A stretch of DNA of 64,000 nt from Apoda limacodes (GCA_946406115.1 OX291562.1:10384001-10448000); one strand, 5' to 3'. Shown: positions 43,907-54,640, counted from the stretch's first letter. The notes: generated by a model not told the origin, from the sequence alone. Numbers and translations are program-made.

Positions 43907-44353
43907 AAAAAATCGGCCAAGTGCAAGTCGGACTCGCACACGAAGGGTTTCGTATCAATATCTATAAAAACGGCAAAAAAAAAACAAGTTTGTTGTATGG
44001 GAGCCCCCCCTAAGATATTTGTTTTATTTTAATTTAATTGTTTATTTTTATATATTTTATGTGACTATATAACTAAAAATTCTGTGAATATTTCAAGCGT
44101 CTACCAGCTGCCGTTATCAAAATCGAGCAAAAAAATCACTTTTGTTGTATGGGACCCCCCCTAAACATTTATTTTATTCTATTTTTTGGTATTTTTTGTT
44201 ATAGAGGCAACAGAAATACATCTTATGTGACAATTTAAACTACCACGATTACACACAATTTTGAGATACAGCCAGGTGACAGACGGACGGACGGACAGCG
44301 GAGTCTTAGTAATAGGGTCCCGTTTTTTACCCTTTGGGTACGGAACACTAAAA
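43907..44353 (+). mobile_element. rep-B, long form with internal duplication
   Basis: The head is AATCGGCCAAGTGCAAGTCGGACTCGCACACG and the tail is GGGTCCCGTTTTTTACCCTTTGGGTACGGAACAC. The ATCACTTTTGTTGTATGGGACCCCCC block occurs twice (about 43980 and 44135), separated by the TCTGTGAATATTTCAAGCGTCTACC block. The copy at 49378-49797 has the same long layout. Confidence 0.85.
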
Positions 44354-44459
44354 ACGATACCAAATATCTGTCAAAACCATAGACAATACATCACATCAAC
44401 CAGATCTATAAATTATTATTACATTCACTCCAGTACGTCACAGAATGGTGAGAACGTAA

Positions 44460-44692
44460 TTTTTTTGCTTGTTTTTGCTCGATTTTGATAACGGCAACAG
44501 GTAGAACACTTGAAATATTCACAGAATATTTAGTTATATATTCACTTTAAAAACAAATAATTATATTAAAATAAAACAAATATTTAAGGGGGGCTGCCCC
44601 TTAAATACAATAAATGTAGTTTTTTGCCGTTTCTATAGATAATGGTACGGAACCCTTCGTGCGCGAGTCAGACTCGCACTTGGCCAAATTTT
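44460..44692 (-). mobile_element. rep-B 5' half, inverted next to the previous copy
   Basis: The right edge is ACCCTTCGTGCGCGAGTCAGACTCGCACTTGGCC. The left edge stops at the GCTCGATTTTGATAACGGCAACAGG block, corresponding to the middle of the long form. It lies 106 bases from the plus-strand copy, so the two halves could pair as a stem of about 230 bp. Confidence 0.8.
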
Positions 44693-45468
44693 TTAAATTA
44701 TCAAGTCATGGTGACAACAACAAACACTCAAGAGTCCTAATTTTAGCTCAAAATAAAGTATTTTGAGCTTAAATTTCGTAAACCATAGACATAGAGAACT
44801 GACTGGACAGCTTTCCCTAGCCAGATGTAAAACAAATAGTTGCAAAAGTTTGACAGAAACGAACCTCAACTTAGGTTTTTTTATATTCTTTAACTTCTTT
44901 TATAAACAAACAAAATGGCAGACGTTGGTAGAAAGAGAAAAGAGGGAGATGTTAAATTTTTTTGGGGCTATTGCACAGTCATGAGGACTATATGAAGGAT
45001 AACTCTATGAAGATGAAATACAAACTGGGTAGGTACGCTTTAAGAACTTAGAAGGGTGAAATGATAAAGTTTAATGTAAGTTTGTCTGATTTTATTCATT
45101 ACCTTTTTTCGTGTGGAAATTTAGGTTATAATGTTGCTTTTAGTATAACAAAGGAAGAGACTTTGATGGTAGTAAGAGTAATATTTTCTTAGTTTAAGTA
45201 TGTAGAGATATTTCTTTCTAACAACCAACATTCTTTATATAGTTTTAGTTACAATTTAAATTAAAAAATTTCTGAGGTAGACATTCTATACCTATAGAAA
45301 CCTTGGTGTTAGAAACTGACTTTTTTTTCAATCAATGAAATATACGAACTATGTATCTTGTGGTAGATATAACGAACAATATCTATTTGTCACACTATAA
45401 AATTGGTTTCCATTGTCATGTACAACAAAAATTCTATTAAACATTTACGCCTATGACTCATCATAAGT
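44693..45468. other. Mostly AT-rich; small ATG frame at 44915
   Basis: An ATG in good context (AACAAAATGGCAGACG) opens a frame of 26 codons (MADVGRKRKEGDVKFFWGYC...) that stops without a donor. It is recorded but not called as a gene. Nothing else was recognised. Confidence 0.3.
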
Positions 45469-45630
45469 TTTTTCATCACACTTACTCGTAAACAGTGTCA
45501 TTAGGTGCAGGCAAAGCGGATGCTAAGATCTTAATTACTCCCTCGGGCTTTTTCTTTGTAAATTTTATTATTCTCAAGGCAAAGTGGGAGTTCATAGAAC
45601 CCACGGGCGATAATGACTGTCTTTTCTAAG
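45469..45630 (-). repeat. Repeat, inverted relative to 47890-48049
   Basis: The shared blocks, read on the minus strand here, are GCCCGTGGGTTCTATGAACTC, ATAAAATTTACAAAGAAAAAGCCCG, AAGATCTTAGCATCCGCTTTGCCTGCAC and ATGACACTGTTTACGAGTAAGTGTG. It is about 160 bp and non-coding. Confidence 0.7.
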
Positions 45631-46434
45631 TGCCATCTGTGGTTCAAGATATGAACTACGCGCCAAGCGAGCAATCACAAGTTTTAACTTGAGCTGAAAC
45701 TTTTTATTTCATATATTATTATTTAATAACAAACTAGAGTAATAAAAGCCTTCAGCCTTTTCTCGTTGCCATTCGTTGGTAATTATCTCCTTACCACTCT
45801 TAATACATAATGTACTATTAACTCCTTGCTACATTTTTACATGCGTAGCAGAAAAAAAAAATCTACTAATCAAACCACAAACTATTTTTATGAAAACAAC
45901 CTTTCTAATATCAAAACAGAAACAAGTTAAATTCCACAAAGTATATGAAGATTAATAACACGCAGTTATATTTCAAAGTATAATACAAAGATCACTTAGT
46001 CTGTCTATTTATGGCCCAGTTAGGCACAGACGCCGCCCCTATTAAAGGGGTTTGGAACATTTTGCCTCCACGCAATATTACAATGCGGGTTGCCAAGATA
46101 ATAACCAACACAAGAGAAAACCCTTATCAAATATCAACAGATGCTATCATATGTAATAATGCCTGCATCCCGGACCGTACACAGATTAAATACTTAGTTA
46201 TTTAGCTACCATAATGCTTTAACTCCCTGAGGAATAGTTTCACAGGTTATGGCTTTATGAAAAGGTTAACATTAATTTAGTACGCAAGCTTTGTCTGTCT
46301 GCTTTAGAGACACATTTAATGAAAATTTCCTGTTAATGTTTATTTAGTGATGTTCTATTTAAAAAAATAGTATTTTACTCTTTGGGTGTATATATATAAA
46401 AGAAGAATGTTACTTAAAACAATTCTATAATTCT
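45631..46434. other. Unassigned; balanced patch at 46011-46205
   Basis: A 64-codon ATG frame (46011-46205, starting MAQLGTDAAPIKGVWNILPP) has a fair residue mix but no splice sites, promoter or family that I recognise. It is left as a low-grade possibility only. Confidence 0.3.
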
Positions 46435-46560
46435 TTATTGTACAATACCATACACATTTAGCACACAAACAAAAGAAAAGTTATAAGTACAAAGGCGAGC
46501 TTAACCCTTAAAAGAGATTTCTTACAGCAAACCTAAGTGTGTAAGAGATAATACACATGG
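46435..46560 (-). mobile_element. Retroelement 3' tail
   Basis: On the minus strand, GTAAGAAATCTCTTTTAAGGG, TTAAGCTCGCCTTTGTACTTATAA, TTTGTGTGC and ATTGTACAATAAAGAATTATAG match a 3'-tail layout I associate with insect LINEs: a GATAAG.CCGCC.TTTGTAC block followed by a polyadenylation-like AATAAAG. A related tail in plus orientation is at 52150-52268. Confidence 0.5.
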
Positions 46561-46837
46561 AAAAGTAGGAGGCAAACAGTGTAAGTACAACTAATTTAAC
46601 TTGAAAACCATTAATAATGTAAATAAATAAAAAAAAGACTATATTATATAAATAATATTACTTTTACTTATTAACATAAATATATATATATACATAGAAG
46701 TTTGAATAGCTTTTGTTGCCGTTACAGTGATAACAGTATGCCTGGTCCGTTGTTTTCCCCCGTAGAGGACGACTGCTGTCATATAACAGCTTCCAGTACC
46801 AAAATTTAAGGGGCCTCAGAAAATTTATTAACAAACT

Positions 46838-46960
46838 TTCCCACGCGGCTTCACCTGCGCAAAATTGGAATTTGCCGGAAGATTCCTACAGGAATTTCTT
46901 GACTAACCGCAATAAAAAGTATTTAATTTAATTTCTGTCCATCCAGCTATAATACTCTTA
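46838..46960 (+). mobile_element. rep-D-like fragment
   Basis: CCCACGCGGCTTCACCTGCGC, GGAAGATTCCTACAGGAATTTCTTGACTA follow the start of rep-D; the later part is lost. Confidence 0.45.
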
Positions 46961-46989
46961 TTTCAAAAACATCGAGTCTCAGTTCAGTA

Positions 46990-47160
46990 AAAAACGGTCG
47001 AGTGCGAGTTGGAATCACGCACCGTAAGTTGCGCAGGTACGTAATCTTCTACGTCTCACGTAATTTACGAACATAAAAAAAAAGTGTGCCGCTAAGTGGT
47101 CACCCATCCAATGACTAACCAAGTCCAACGTTGCTTAACTTAAATTATCGTTTGTAACAA
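46990..47160 (+). mobile_element. rep-B head plus antisense 5S-derived segment
   Basis: The head (AAAACGGTCGAGTGCGAGTTGGAATCACGCACC) is followed by CACGTAATTTACGAACAT and, at 47096-47152, GTGGTCACCCATCCAATGACT then CAACGTTGCTTAACTTAA. This is the same composite as at 41513-41903, but without a recognisable 3' end. Confidence 0.65.
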
Positions 47161-47380
47161 ACAATAAATGTGTTACTGTTTCTAACACTTACGACCTCCT
47201 ATACTTAAAACAATATCGGAATTCTAGCAACCGGGTGCATGATAAAACGACGCACAAGGAGGTCTATTATCGGGAATAAATTTTAAGTCCATTGCCATCA
47301 GGAAAATCTAAAGAAAAAAATACAACTATGGTGCCTATGCAACTATAACCTTGATCGTTCCTTTACATCGTAAGTATTTA

Positions 47381-47565
47381 TTTTTTATACCACTAAGGTG
47401 GCAAACAAGCTTACGGACGGCCTGATGGTAATCTGTCACCGTAGCCTATGGACGTTTGTAACACTAGGGTATCACTCGCGCGTTGCCAACCCTTCAGAAA
47501 TCCAGTGACTTCTTTCTTGAAAAACCCCTTCATCCATCGCGGGGCACAGTACGCGACCATTTCGT
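47381..47565 (-). mobile_element. LINE-A 3' fragment
   Basis: The plus strand begins TTTTTTATACCACTAAGGTGGCAAACAAGC and runs through ATCACTCGCGCGTTGCCAACCC to ACTTCTTTCTTGAAAAACCCC, then jumps to GCACAGTACGCGACCAT. A stretch of the C-terminal coding region (the LWNELPAKVFCKD part) is deleted. Confidence 0.8.
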
Positions 47566-47889
47566 ATAATAATAATGGCTTAGTGTATATTTAACAGACA
47601 AGAAATGTAGGAACAATAGTACATTGTGTTCAGGTGAAAATTACTAACGACAGGCTACTTAGAAGCCTTTAATGGCTCGAGTTTTCAATTTCCATATCAC
47701 CCGTGTTACACAAAATATTATTCATCACATTTGCGAGTAAATAAATAAGAATATAAGATAAATAAATAAATAAACTTACCAAAACGGAAATGGAATAGTT
47801 ATAATGTAACTAAAGAATTTATAAATCAACATATCTACAAAATTGATTCAGAATCACAGTACAGCTTTCATACATATTTGATAAAATAG

Positions 47890-48049
47890 GCGAGTCATTA
47901 CAGCCCGTGGGTTCTGTGAACTCGCGGCTTGCTTATAGAAAAGTAAAATTTACAAAGAAAAAGCCCGTGAAAAGAAATTAAGGTCTTAGCATCATCCTTA
48001 GCACCCGCTTCATCTGCACATGATCACACTGTTTACTAAGTGTCATGAA
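47890..48049 (+). repeat. Repeat, inverted relative to 45469-45630
   Basis: It contains CAGCCCGTGGGTTCTGTGAACTC, AAAATTTACAAAGAAAAAGCCCG and GGTCTTAGCATC in direct orientation. See the partner entry. Confidence 0.7.
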
Positions 48050-48437
48050 ATGTCAATAATCACCTTGGTATCTTATATTGTAGTAACTAAAAGTTAGGAA
48101 GCATTGTCCTACGATATATCGTCCTGTCTGCCCTTTTCTGTTAGGTAGTTATCGGTCGTTACATTAGTTTTATCATGTAATTACATTTTATCGTTTAATG
48201 TTAATGACCTCTTTAGTCATAAACTAAATAGTAATATAGGTACTAGTATATATGTAGGTGTAGTTGTAAAATACCTTTTATTATAGCTCACTGAAACTTT
48301 ATAGTAGCAATTATTTTGGAAAAACAGCAGTAAAATGAAACTGATATTTTTTTTAAATAATTCATTTTACATGGATTAATTAACCAGGATTGAAATACTA
48401 CTGAAATTGATTTTAAAATGTTATATATGTAATTTAA
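48050..48437. other. AT-rich stretch, nothing recognised
   Basis: No features could be supported. Confidence 0.4.
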
Positions 48438-48682
48438 TTTGTCGGCTCCGTAGCTTGACTGCTGAATAAAGGGTCGTGGGTTCAGTTCCCGCACAAGACA
48501 AATGTTTATTATTTGTGTTTTTCTTGAGACTGCGTGTTTTCTATGTATAATATGTATGTTTTTACAAAAAAAGTTTATATATGTATTTATATCCGTTTTC
48601 TGGTATCCATAGTACAAGCTTTGCTTAGTTTGGTGCCATTGCAGACGGCGCTGCGTGTAATGTCCAAAAATATTTAATTATT
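48438..48682 (+). mobile_element. SINE-G copy with clear B-box
   Basis: The head has GGCTCCGTAGCTTGACTGCTG and the B-box GGGTTCAGTTCCCGCAC. The 3' end is TACAAGCTTTGCTTAGTTTG, GACGGCGCTGCGTGTAATGTCCAAAAATATTTAATTATTTAT. It is full length. Confidence 0.8.
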
Positions 48683-49377
48683 TATATTTATTTAATTACA
48701 GAGACTTTAGTATTGTTTAATAAACAAATGTTTAGGGCTAAAGTATAAATATTTTCTGTTCCATCCAAATAACATAAAATGAAAATTTGGAATTTGCTTA
48801 TAAATTTTCTATACAAATTTTTTTTTTGATTTTTTTTTAATTCGAGGCTTTATAGCATAATCCTTAAGTGTAAGTTAACTTAATCAATGTGATAAATATT
48901 ATACTGTTTTTGCATTACTCAAGTAATTTAAATAGTTACTAAGCTTTTTCCTAAGTAACAATTTAAGATGTTGGTGGAATGAGGCTGACTGGCATTGCTG
49001 TAGAGCAGAGCGGCCATGCTCAAAGTGTGCTTGGCGGAGAAATTTTTTTATTTTTCTGTCAATAATTAAAAAAACAGTGTTAAACATAAATTTAAATAAA
49101 ACAATTTCATTAGATTTCAGTGGAATTGATAGGTGCTGTGTTGGAATATGCATTTTATTTAATAATTGCTATCCCAAAGTGCATTGTTACATCAAACTCC
49201 ACCCTCAAATTGAATAGGATTCCTCGTCCTGTTTCTCATAATGTGGAAGTTCCTTACATTTTTTTGGTATTTTGCATTATTTTCCGCTTTTGAGCAGTGT
49301 CATAACGTTAGTTTACTTCAAACCTGCTCGCATCGCATGAAATCTCCCGTCTTTTATCCGCTGCATATATATAGTTA
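48683..49377. other. AT-rich stretch; uncertain 84-codon frame
   Basis: The minus-strand frame at 49153-48899 has a stretch (RQAHFEHGRSALQQCQSASF) with ordinary residue content inside an otherwise AT-driven frame. It has no splice or family support. Confidence 0.3.
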
Positions 49378-49797
49378 AAGTGTACTCGAACACGTAGGCT
49401 TCCGTACCATTATCTATTACAACAGCAAAAAAATCACTTTGTTGTATGGGAGCCCCCCCTTAAATATTTGTTTTATTTTAATTTAATTGTTTATTTTTAA
49501 AGTGAATATACAACTAAATATTCTGTGAATATTACAAGCGTCTACCTGTTGCCGTTATTAATATCGAGCAAAATCGAGCAAAAAAAATCACGTTTGTTGT
49601 ATGAGAGCCCCCTTAAATATTTAATTTATTCTTTTTTTTAGTATTTTTTGTTATAGCGACAACAAAAATACATCTTTTGTGTAAATTTCAACTGTAAAAC
49701 TATCACGGTTCATGAGATACAGCCTGATGACAGACGTACGGACAGCGGAGTCTCAGTAATAGGGTTCCGCTAATTACCCTTTGAATACGGAACCCTA
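49378..49797 (+). mobile_element. rep-B, long form
   Basis: The layout equals 43907-44353, including the duplicated ATCACGTTTGTTGTATGAGAGCCCC block and a tandem ATCGAGCAAA. The head palindrome is degraded to GTGTACTCGAACACG. The tail is GGGTTCCGCTAATTACCCTTTGAATACGGAACCCTAA. Confidence 0.8.
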
Positions 49798-50699
49798 ACA
49801 AGATAGAAATATATATTTGATACTAGCATAAACTTCTCTAACTGTCTTCTCAGTTAGGATTTTTTTCTTTCACATCCACTTCATCAAATCCTCCCCCTTA
49901 TCCACATCCTCAACATGCATTTTTAATTCTTTCTCATCCGCATCCTCTTACTCATCAATCCTATTTTTGAATATATTCCAAAACTCTGAAAATATTTTAA
50001 AATAACACTTATAGTTAATTTCTAAACAAATTTTGACCCAAACAAAAGTAAACAATTTCAACTCCTATCAAAACACCATGTCTTATTTTGACATATTTCA
50101 ATTTATAAGAAATTTGCCATCTAATTTATAACATTTAAAATAAATCAAATAAACTGTGTGGCAACAGACACATTAGTTATATAAACTTGGCTTGCCCCCA
50201 ACTTGCTGTGACAGACGATTGGAAATGACGCTTGCTCTCAACGAAGCGAGCGGTCTTTGTAATTCTACGTCACGGTTTGTTTGCCAATTTATTATGTTGT
50301 AAACATAATATGATTTGTAAGCAACATTAATTTCTTTAACGAAACGTTAATTTGGAACTTTTATTGTATTTTCACTTACCTATATATGAATATCTAGTAA
50401 GTTATTTCTTTGTTCAATAAATTATTATGGTTCTATAATTCGTCCAAGGCTTTTTCATAGTTATTTTCATAACGATTATTTACGCCATTATATGTCATTA
50501 TTAACTCATGTGGAACATGTTCACTGTTGAAAATAGGATTCTCCTGTATGATTCTACAATCGCTGGTCCTGAGCCGGACGGAACACCCAGTGGCTTCTAG
50601 CGATAGTTCTTACCAGCAGCAGGACGAATGTCCAACTACATAGTTGTGTTATTTTTTAACTACGTTAGCTTTACCAGTCTCAGGCGTTCTTATCTTATT
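49798..50699. other. Unassigned; strand-asymmetric tract at 49855-49975
   Basis: The plus strand is pyrimidine-rich across 49855-49975 (TTTCACATCCACTTCATC, CCTCCCCCTTATCC). Read in reverse one frame gives KELKMHVEDVDKGEDLMKWM, so an acidic-basic coding remnant is possible, but a stop lies on each side. A 17-base match (CGCTGGTCCTGAGCC) near 50563 echoes the LINE-R fragment at 7804. Confidence 0.3.
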
Positions 50700-50805
50700 A
50701 CTAGCTTTAGTATAAATTTGGTTATCGGCGTAGGATTCTTACGTCAACCTTTAATTATAGAAAAAAAACCTACTCACACTTGACGTTCTCTCTCTCTCTC
50801 TCTTT
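50700..50805 (+). mobile_element. rep-D fragment ending in a (TC)n tract
   Basis: CTAGCTTTAGTATAAATTTGGTTATCGGCGTAGGATTCTTACGTCAAC, TTATAGAAAAAAAACCTACTCACACTTGACG resembles 63195-63300. It is followed by (TC)9 at 50786-50803. Confidence 0.55.
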
Positions 50806-50867
50806 TTCTCAAAAATAATAAATAAATAACTACTAAAAACTTATAAACTAATGGATTAACCTCGCGA

Positions 50868-51030
50868 GCATCATACAAACTTTTAACCCCCGTTTAGGCC
50901 GTGAGTTTTGGAAAATCCTTTCTTAGCGCACGCCTTCATCATAATAGCTATATGTGTGCTAAAATTCAGCTCGATCCGTCCAGTGGTTGGAGCTGTGCGT
51001 TGATAGTTCAGTCAGTCAGTAATAGTTACT
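50868..51030 (+). mobile_element. rep-E copy
   Basis: The order CATCATACAAACTTTTAACCCCCG, GGAAAATCCTTTCTTAGCG, GCTCGATCCGTCCAGTGGTT, GCTGTGCGTTGATAGTTCAGTCAGTCAGT recurs at 51775-51945 in the same orientation. Confidence 0.65.
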
Positions 51031-51499
51031 TTGGCCTAACCCTAACTTTAACCCGCGACTTTGTTTACGTAGAAAGTGAAAATATTTTTAAATAATACGT
51101 ACCACCCTTCCCCTTCATGACTACCCACCGGCCTTGCACATCATAAACGCGCGCGCAGTACTTGATCATTATTTTGCTGCAATGTTACTTTAAAACTGCG
51201 ATAATCCCAAAGATATTCATTGAAATCGAATAATGTAAAGGGCAATTTTGTTTTAAATTAAATACTTGTGATGAAAAACGGATCCTTATCCAAATTATTA
51301 TCATGTCTACAATTATCATGTTTACAAAAACACCTTCGCAAATAATGCATTATTTTAGAACAAATTTGGTTAGAATAAAAAAAGGTTATAGTGAGCCAAC
51401 CTTAAAGGATACCTCAAACCTTAACCGTTTACGCAGCGCATGCAGCTGAAGCTCTCGAAAGAAAAAAAAAATTGAAACATTCTTCATTGGTGTTTCGCT
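51031..51499. other. Unassigned
   Basis: Nothing recognised. Confidence 0.35.
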
Positions 51500-51655
51500 C
51501 CTATTGGTCTGAGCGTTTTGATTTATAGCCTTTAGCCTTCCTTGATAAATGGTCTATCTAACCCTAAAAGAATTTTTCAAATCCGACCCGTAGTTACTGA
51601 GATTAGCGCGTTTAAGCAAACAAACAAACTCTTTAGCTTTATAATATTGGTATAG
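51500..51655 (+). mobile_element. rep-F copy, 3' part
   Basis: It contains TATAGCCTTTAGCCTTCCTTGATAAATGG, TCAAATCCGACCCGTAGTTACTGAGATTAGCGCG and AAACAAACAAACTC..TTTATAATATTGGTATAG, the 3' half of the family seen at 53196 and 53597. Confidence 0.65.
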
Positions 51656-51774
51656 AAGGAGATTTGCTTATGTTTTAAAAATGATTTTAACCTTTTTAAG
51701 AAAAATCGAATTGAGTTTTCAAACATGTGTTAAAATAAAATGTATTTTAAATCGAAAGCACTAAGGAGTATTGA

Positions 51775-51945
51775 TATTAACTACGAAGCAAACCCCCGTT
51801 TTCACCTCAGGGGTGGAATTTCGGAAAACCCTTTCTTATCGGATGCCTAAGTCATACAAAGCACACACCCTTCAAGTTTCAAGTCTCTACGATCAGCGGT
51901 TTCGGCTGCGCGTTGATCCATCAGTCATTCAGGACAAAGCATTTT
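51775..51945 (+). mobile_element. rep-E copy
   Basis: AACCCCCGTTTTCACCTCAGGGGTGG, GGAAAACCCTTTCTTATCGGATGCC and GCTGCGCGTTGATCCATCAGTCATTCAG match the copy at 50868. Confidence 0.65.
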
Positions 51946-52149
51946 ATATGTATAGAGGTGACACAACGTGAATATTTTATCTTATTATGTGACACAACGA
52001 GAATACTTTATTTACAATAAAATACAATTAAGTAAAACAATATTTATACTATGTATGTACTGATAAATATTTAAGTCTCGTCCTTGAGATATGCACACCT
52101 TACTGAGTTTTCTTATTTTCATAATTTTCCTACCCAAAGGTTGTCCGGA

Positions 52150-52268
52150 AAAAAACGCTTAATTAGCGATAAGACCGCATATTTTTTTTTTTTTTATTAT
52201 TTTATAGATTTTAATGTATGTCTTACTTACTGTGCAATAAAGAATATTATTATTATTATTATTATTTT
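52150..52268 (+). mobile_element. Retroelement 3' tail with (ATT)n end
   Basis: GCTTAATTAGCGATAAGACCGCATA, a long T-run, then TGTGCAATAAAGAATATTATTATTATT match the tail type at 46435-46560. The 3' microsatellite is typical of LINE or SINE ends. Confidence 0.5.
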
Positions 52269-52270
52269 AT

Positions 52271-52959
52271 GTTATGAATAAAAATCAGAATAACGTTAAG
52301 GTTTTGATGGTGTCAAATAATGAATACTGTACATAAGTACTTATATTTTTATGTTACATATATGTAAAGGTAATGTGTGCTGTGATCACGTTAACTCCGG
52401 ATACATGCATACATCTATGTAATTAATACCTTTAAACGAGCAAATGGCTCCAACGATTTTCATGAAATTTAGTTTGCAGGAGGTTTCGGGGGCGATAAAT
52501 CGATCTAGCTAGGTTTTATTTTCAGAAAACGTCGTTTTATCCGTGTTTTAAGGCAATGATAAACTGAAAAATATGACTCTTCTCGACATCTATTGGCGAT
52601 AGTAATACTTTTATTTTTACTGACACAGCAACGATAAAGCTATTGGATTGACAATAGGGGAGGTTGTAAAAAACGAGCGTAGCTCGGTCCTCCAGGTACT
52701 AATTATATTAAAACGAAAATGAATAAGTAGCCTATTATTTTTTTTGTTACGAAATATAAAGCTGATCATTTAGGTAAACTTTATAAATTAGACTATTTTT
52801 TAATTCAAACTTAATAAATTATAGCTATCAATTGTAGTGTAGTAGTTTAGCAAATAAAAATACATATTGATAATATGGAAATAATAATTCTGATACTAAT
52901 TTAGAAATATTGAAAAATGAAGTTAATTTATTGTTAACAATAAATATTAAATATTAAAG
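52271..52959. other. Unassigned
   Basis: The balanced part at 52480-52700 (TTAAAGGCAATG-like, AAAACGAGCGTAGCTCGGTC) resembles an unclassified dispersed element but has no second copy in the window. Confidence 0.35.
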
Positions 52960-53132
52960 CTTGTCTTGTGTATACCAGACAACGGGGTACAAATACACAT
53001 TTGTTTCTTTTTTTTTGTAAATACATACATATCATATATAAATACACCCAGATTCAAGACAAAAACAAATGTTTATCCAGTGCGGGAGTCGAACCCACAC
53101 CCTCTGCACAGCAGCCGGCCGCACTACCAACT
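52960..53132 (-). mobile_element. SINE-G copy, 5' part
   Basis: The minus-strand head AGTGCGGCCGGCTGCTGTGCAGAGGGTGTGGGTTCGACTCCCGC is well kept, with the B-box GGTTCGACTCC. The 3' half is missing. Confidence 0.75.
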
Positions 53133-53195
53133 TTATATAACGTTATGAAAATGATTATGAAAACGTTTCTTTCTACAAACAACAATATCTGACCT

Positions 53196-53425
53196 GGCTG
53201 GCATATTTCTGCCCTTTTTGTGCTGTTACTCTGTATTCGCTAAGGGTTCACTCTGAACTTTTTTTCTGTTTTCTCGGCTCCTAAAGGTTGTAGTGTGATG
53301 TTAAATAACATGTAACTTTTCCCAAGAATTAGGCTATCAAATTCAAAATGAATTCATCAAATACGGCTTTCAGTTTTAGAGATAAGTGCATTCAACAATC
53401 TCTTTAGCTTTATTTAAAAATAAGT
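53196..53425 (+). mobile_element. rep-F copy
   Basis: CCTGGCTGGCATATTTCTGCCC, GCTAAGGGTTCACTCTGAAC, TTTCTCGGCTCCTAAAGGTTGTAG, TTCTAGAG-like and CTCTTTAGCTTTAT follow the family order. Confidence 0.65.
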
Positions 53426-53596
53426 ACAGATAATGAGTAAAAAATGGGTACATATGCTACAATAAAGTTGAAATGAAATTAAAAAGTGAAGTGGTTAAGA
53501 ACAAATGTAATTATTGTTCAATATCTTAACGGTTTATAAAAACATATCTTTTTCTACACTACTAACTAAAGTAGCTGCATTTACTATACTTGCTTA

Positions 53597-53925
53597 CCTG
53601 GCAGACGTATTTCTGCCCTATCCATTGCTGACATCCCCCGTCGCATCGCTCGCCCGACTCTGTTACTTCGTTCTCTCTGACTTTTTCTATTTGCTCGGCA
53701 GACGTATTTCTGCCCTTTCCGACAGCCGCCGTCGAATTGCTCGCCCGTGCTGTTACTTCATTTAAGCTAAGGGTTAAGTCTGATTTTTTGTCGTTGCGTG
53801 ATGTTGAATAACAAAAACAAAAAAAAATAAGTCCATCAAATACAAAACAAATTTTTTAATCCGCCTTTTAGTTTCAGAGGTTAACGCGTTCAAACAAAAA
53901 ACCAATAACTAAGTTTTCTTATGAG
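53597..53925 (+). mobile_element. rep-F copy with internal tandem duplication
   Basis: The block GGCAGACGTATTTCTGCCCT ... CGCTCGCCCG ... GTTACTTC occurs twice in tandem (about 53599 and 53695). After it come GCTAAGGGTTAAGTCTGA, GTGATGTTGAATAAC and GAGGTTAACGCGTTCAAACAAA. An 83-codon frame across it is incidental. Confidence 0.7.
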
Positions 53926-53974
53926 TAAAAGAAATGGGAATGGTACAAATAAAAAAGTATGAAAAATGACTTAC

Positions 53975-54143
53975 GAAACAAACAGCCTTCTAATAAAAGT
54001 TTCATGTTGCGGTCGATCGTTTTTCTCATACGGTGTTATAATGACTTTAATATCCGGGTTATATCCATCAACCGGTTCGTACCCGGTCACTGCGTTGTCA
54101 CACTTTGATTGATGGCCCATTGTGAAAGTTTTTCATGTCGTTA
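53975..54143 (-). CDS. Probable first coding exon of an unidentified gene
   Basis: Read on the minus strand, an acceptor (GCTATTACTTCAG) ends at 54144. A 23-base leader follows that contains an in-frame TGA. ATG at 54120 sits in a good context (TTCACAATGG). It opens 48 codons plus two bases before a consensus donor (TTTC/GTAAGTC) at 53974. The peptide begins MGHQSKCDNAVTGYEPVDGY, continues NPDIKVIITPYEKNDRPQHE, and ends TFIRRLFV. The frame is soluble and protein-like, and the exon is GC-richer than its flanks and matches no repeat in the window. The in-frame stop supports this ATG as the start. The IKVIITPYEKNDR ... FIRRLF pattern loosely recalls the first strand and helix of GNAT acetyltransferases of the NAT8 type, but this is a guess. 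Later exons would lie at lower coordinates, and none was found, so intron 1 may be very long. Confidence 0.6.
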
Positions 54144-54368
54144 CTGAAGTAATAGCACAACATGTTGCAAGATGTTGAAATAACTCATAGCGCTATTCGA
54201 ATTTATGCCATAAAGAATCATCACTTCCCTGGACAATATTGATTTACTTTTTACATTTATTTGTTAGTCCAAAATAAAACTGGCATAGAGGGTATATTTT
54301 CCTGTCTCTGATCTTTTATGTTACCGTTAATTTCTTTGAAATTGTTAATTTAAGACTTGTGGGAACAA
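54144..54368. other. Intron or upstream sequence of the minus-strand exon
   Basis: If the acceptor at 54144 is used, this is intron and a non-coding exon lies further right. A donor-like AAC/GTAAGTAACG on the minus strand at about 57541 is one candidate but lacks a firm acceptor. Confidence 0.3.
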
Positions 54369-54640
54369 GATTCTGCCAACGGCTCCGCCCGCCCTAAATA
54401 CTGTTATTGGTGTGGAACTCCTTAATCATACTAATGAAGTTTGCTATAGCAAGCTACAGCTGAAGCTATAGTTCGTTGAAGCTCAGTTGTAGTATTTCCG
54501 TGGGAACTTTTAAATATTTCGGAATAAATGTTAAACTGGGTACCTAGTAACAAATATGTGTTACAATTTTCATAACGATCTATTCAGTTGTTGATGAAGT
54601 ATAGAGTAACAAACATCCGTCCATATATCTATCCATCCAT
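54369..54640 (+). mobile_element. rep-D copy
   Basis: It begins ATTCTGCCAACGGCTCCGCCCGCCC, runs through TGCTATAGCAAGCTACAGCTGAAGCTATAG and CCGTGGGAACTTTTAAATATTTCGG, and ends in a degenerate tail without the usual GCATTTATAATATT. Confidence 0.7.

Noticed and set aside
46011..46205. 64-codon ATG frame with fair residue mix
   Set aside because: There are no splice sites, no upstream context and no recognised family; kept only as a note in the region entry.
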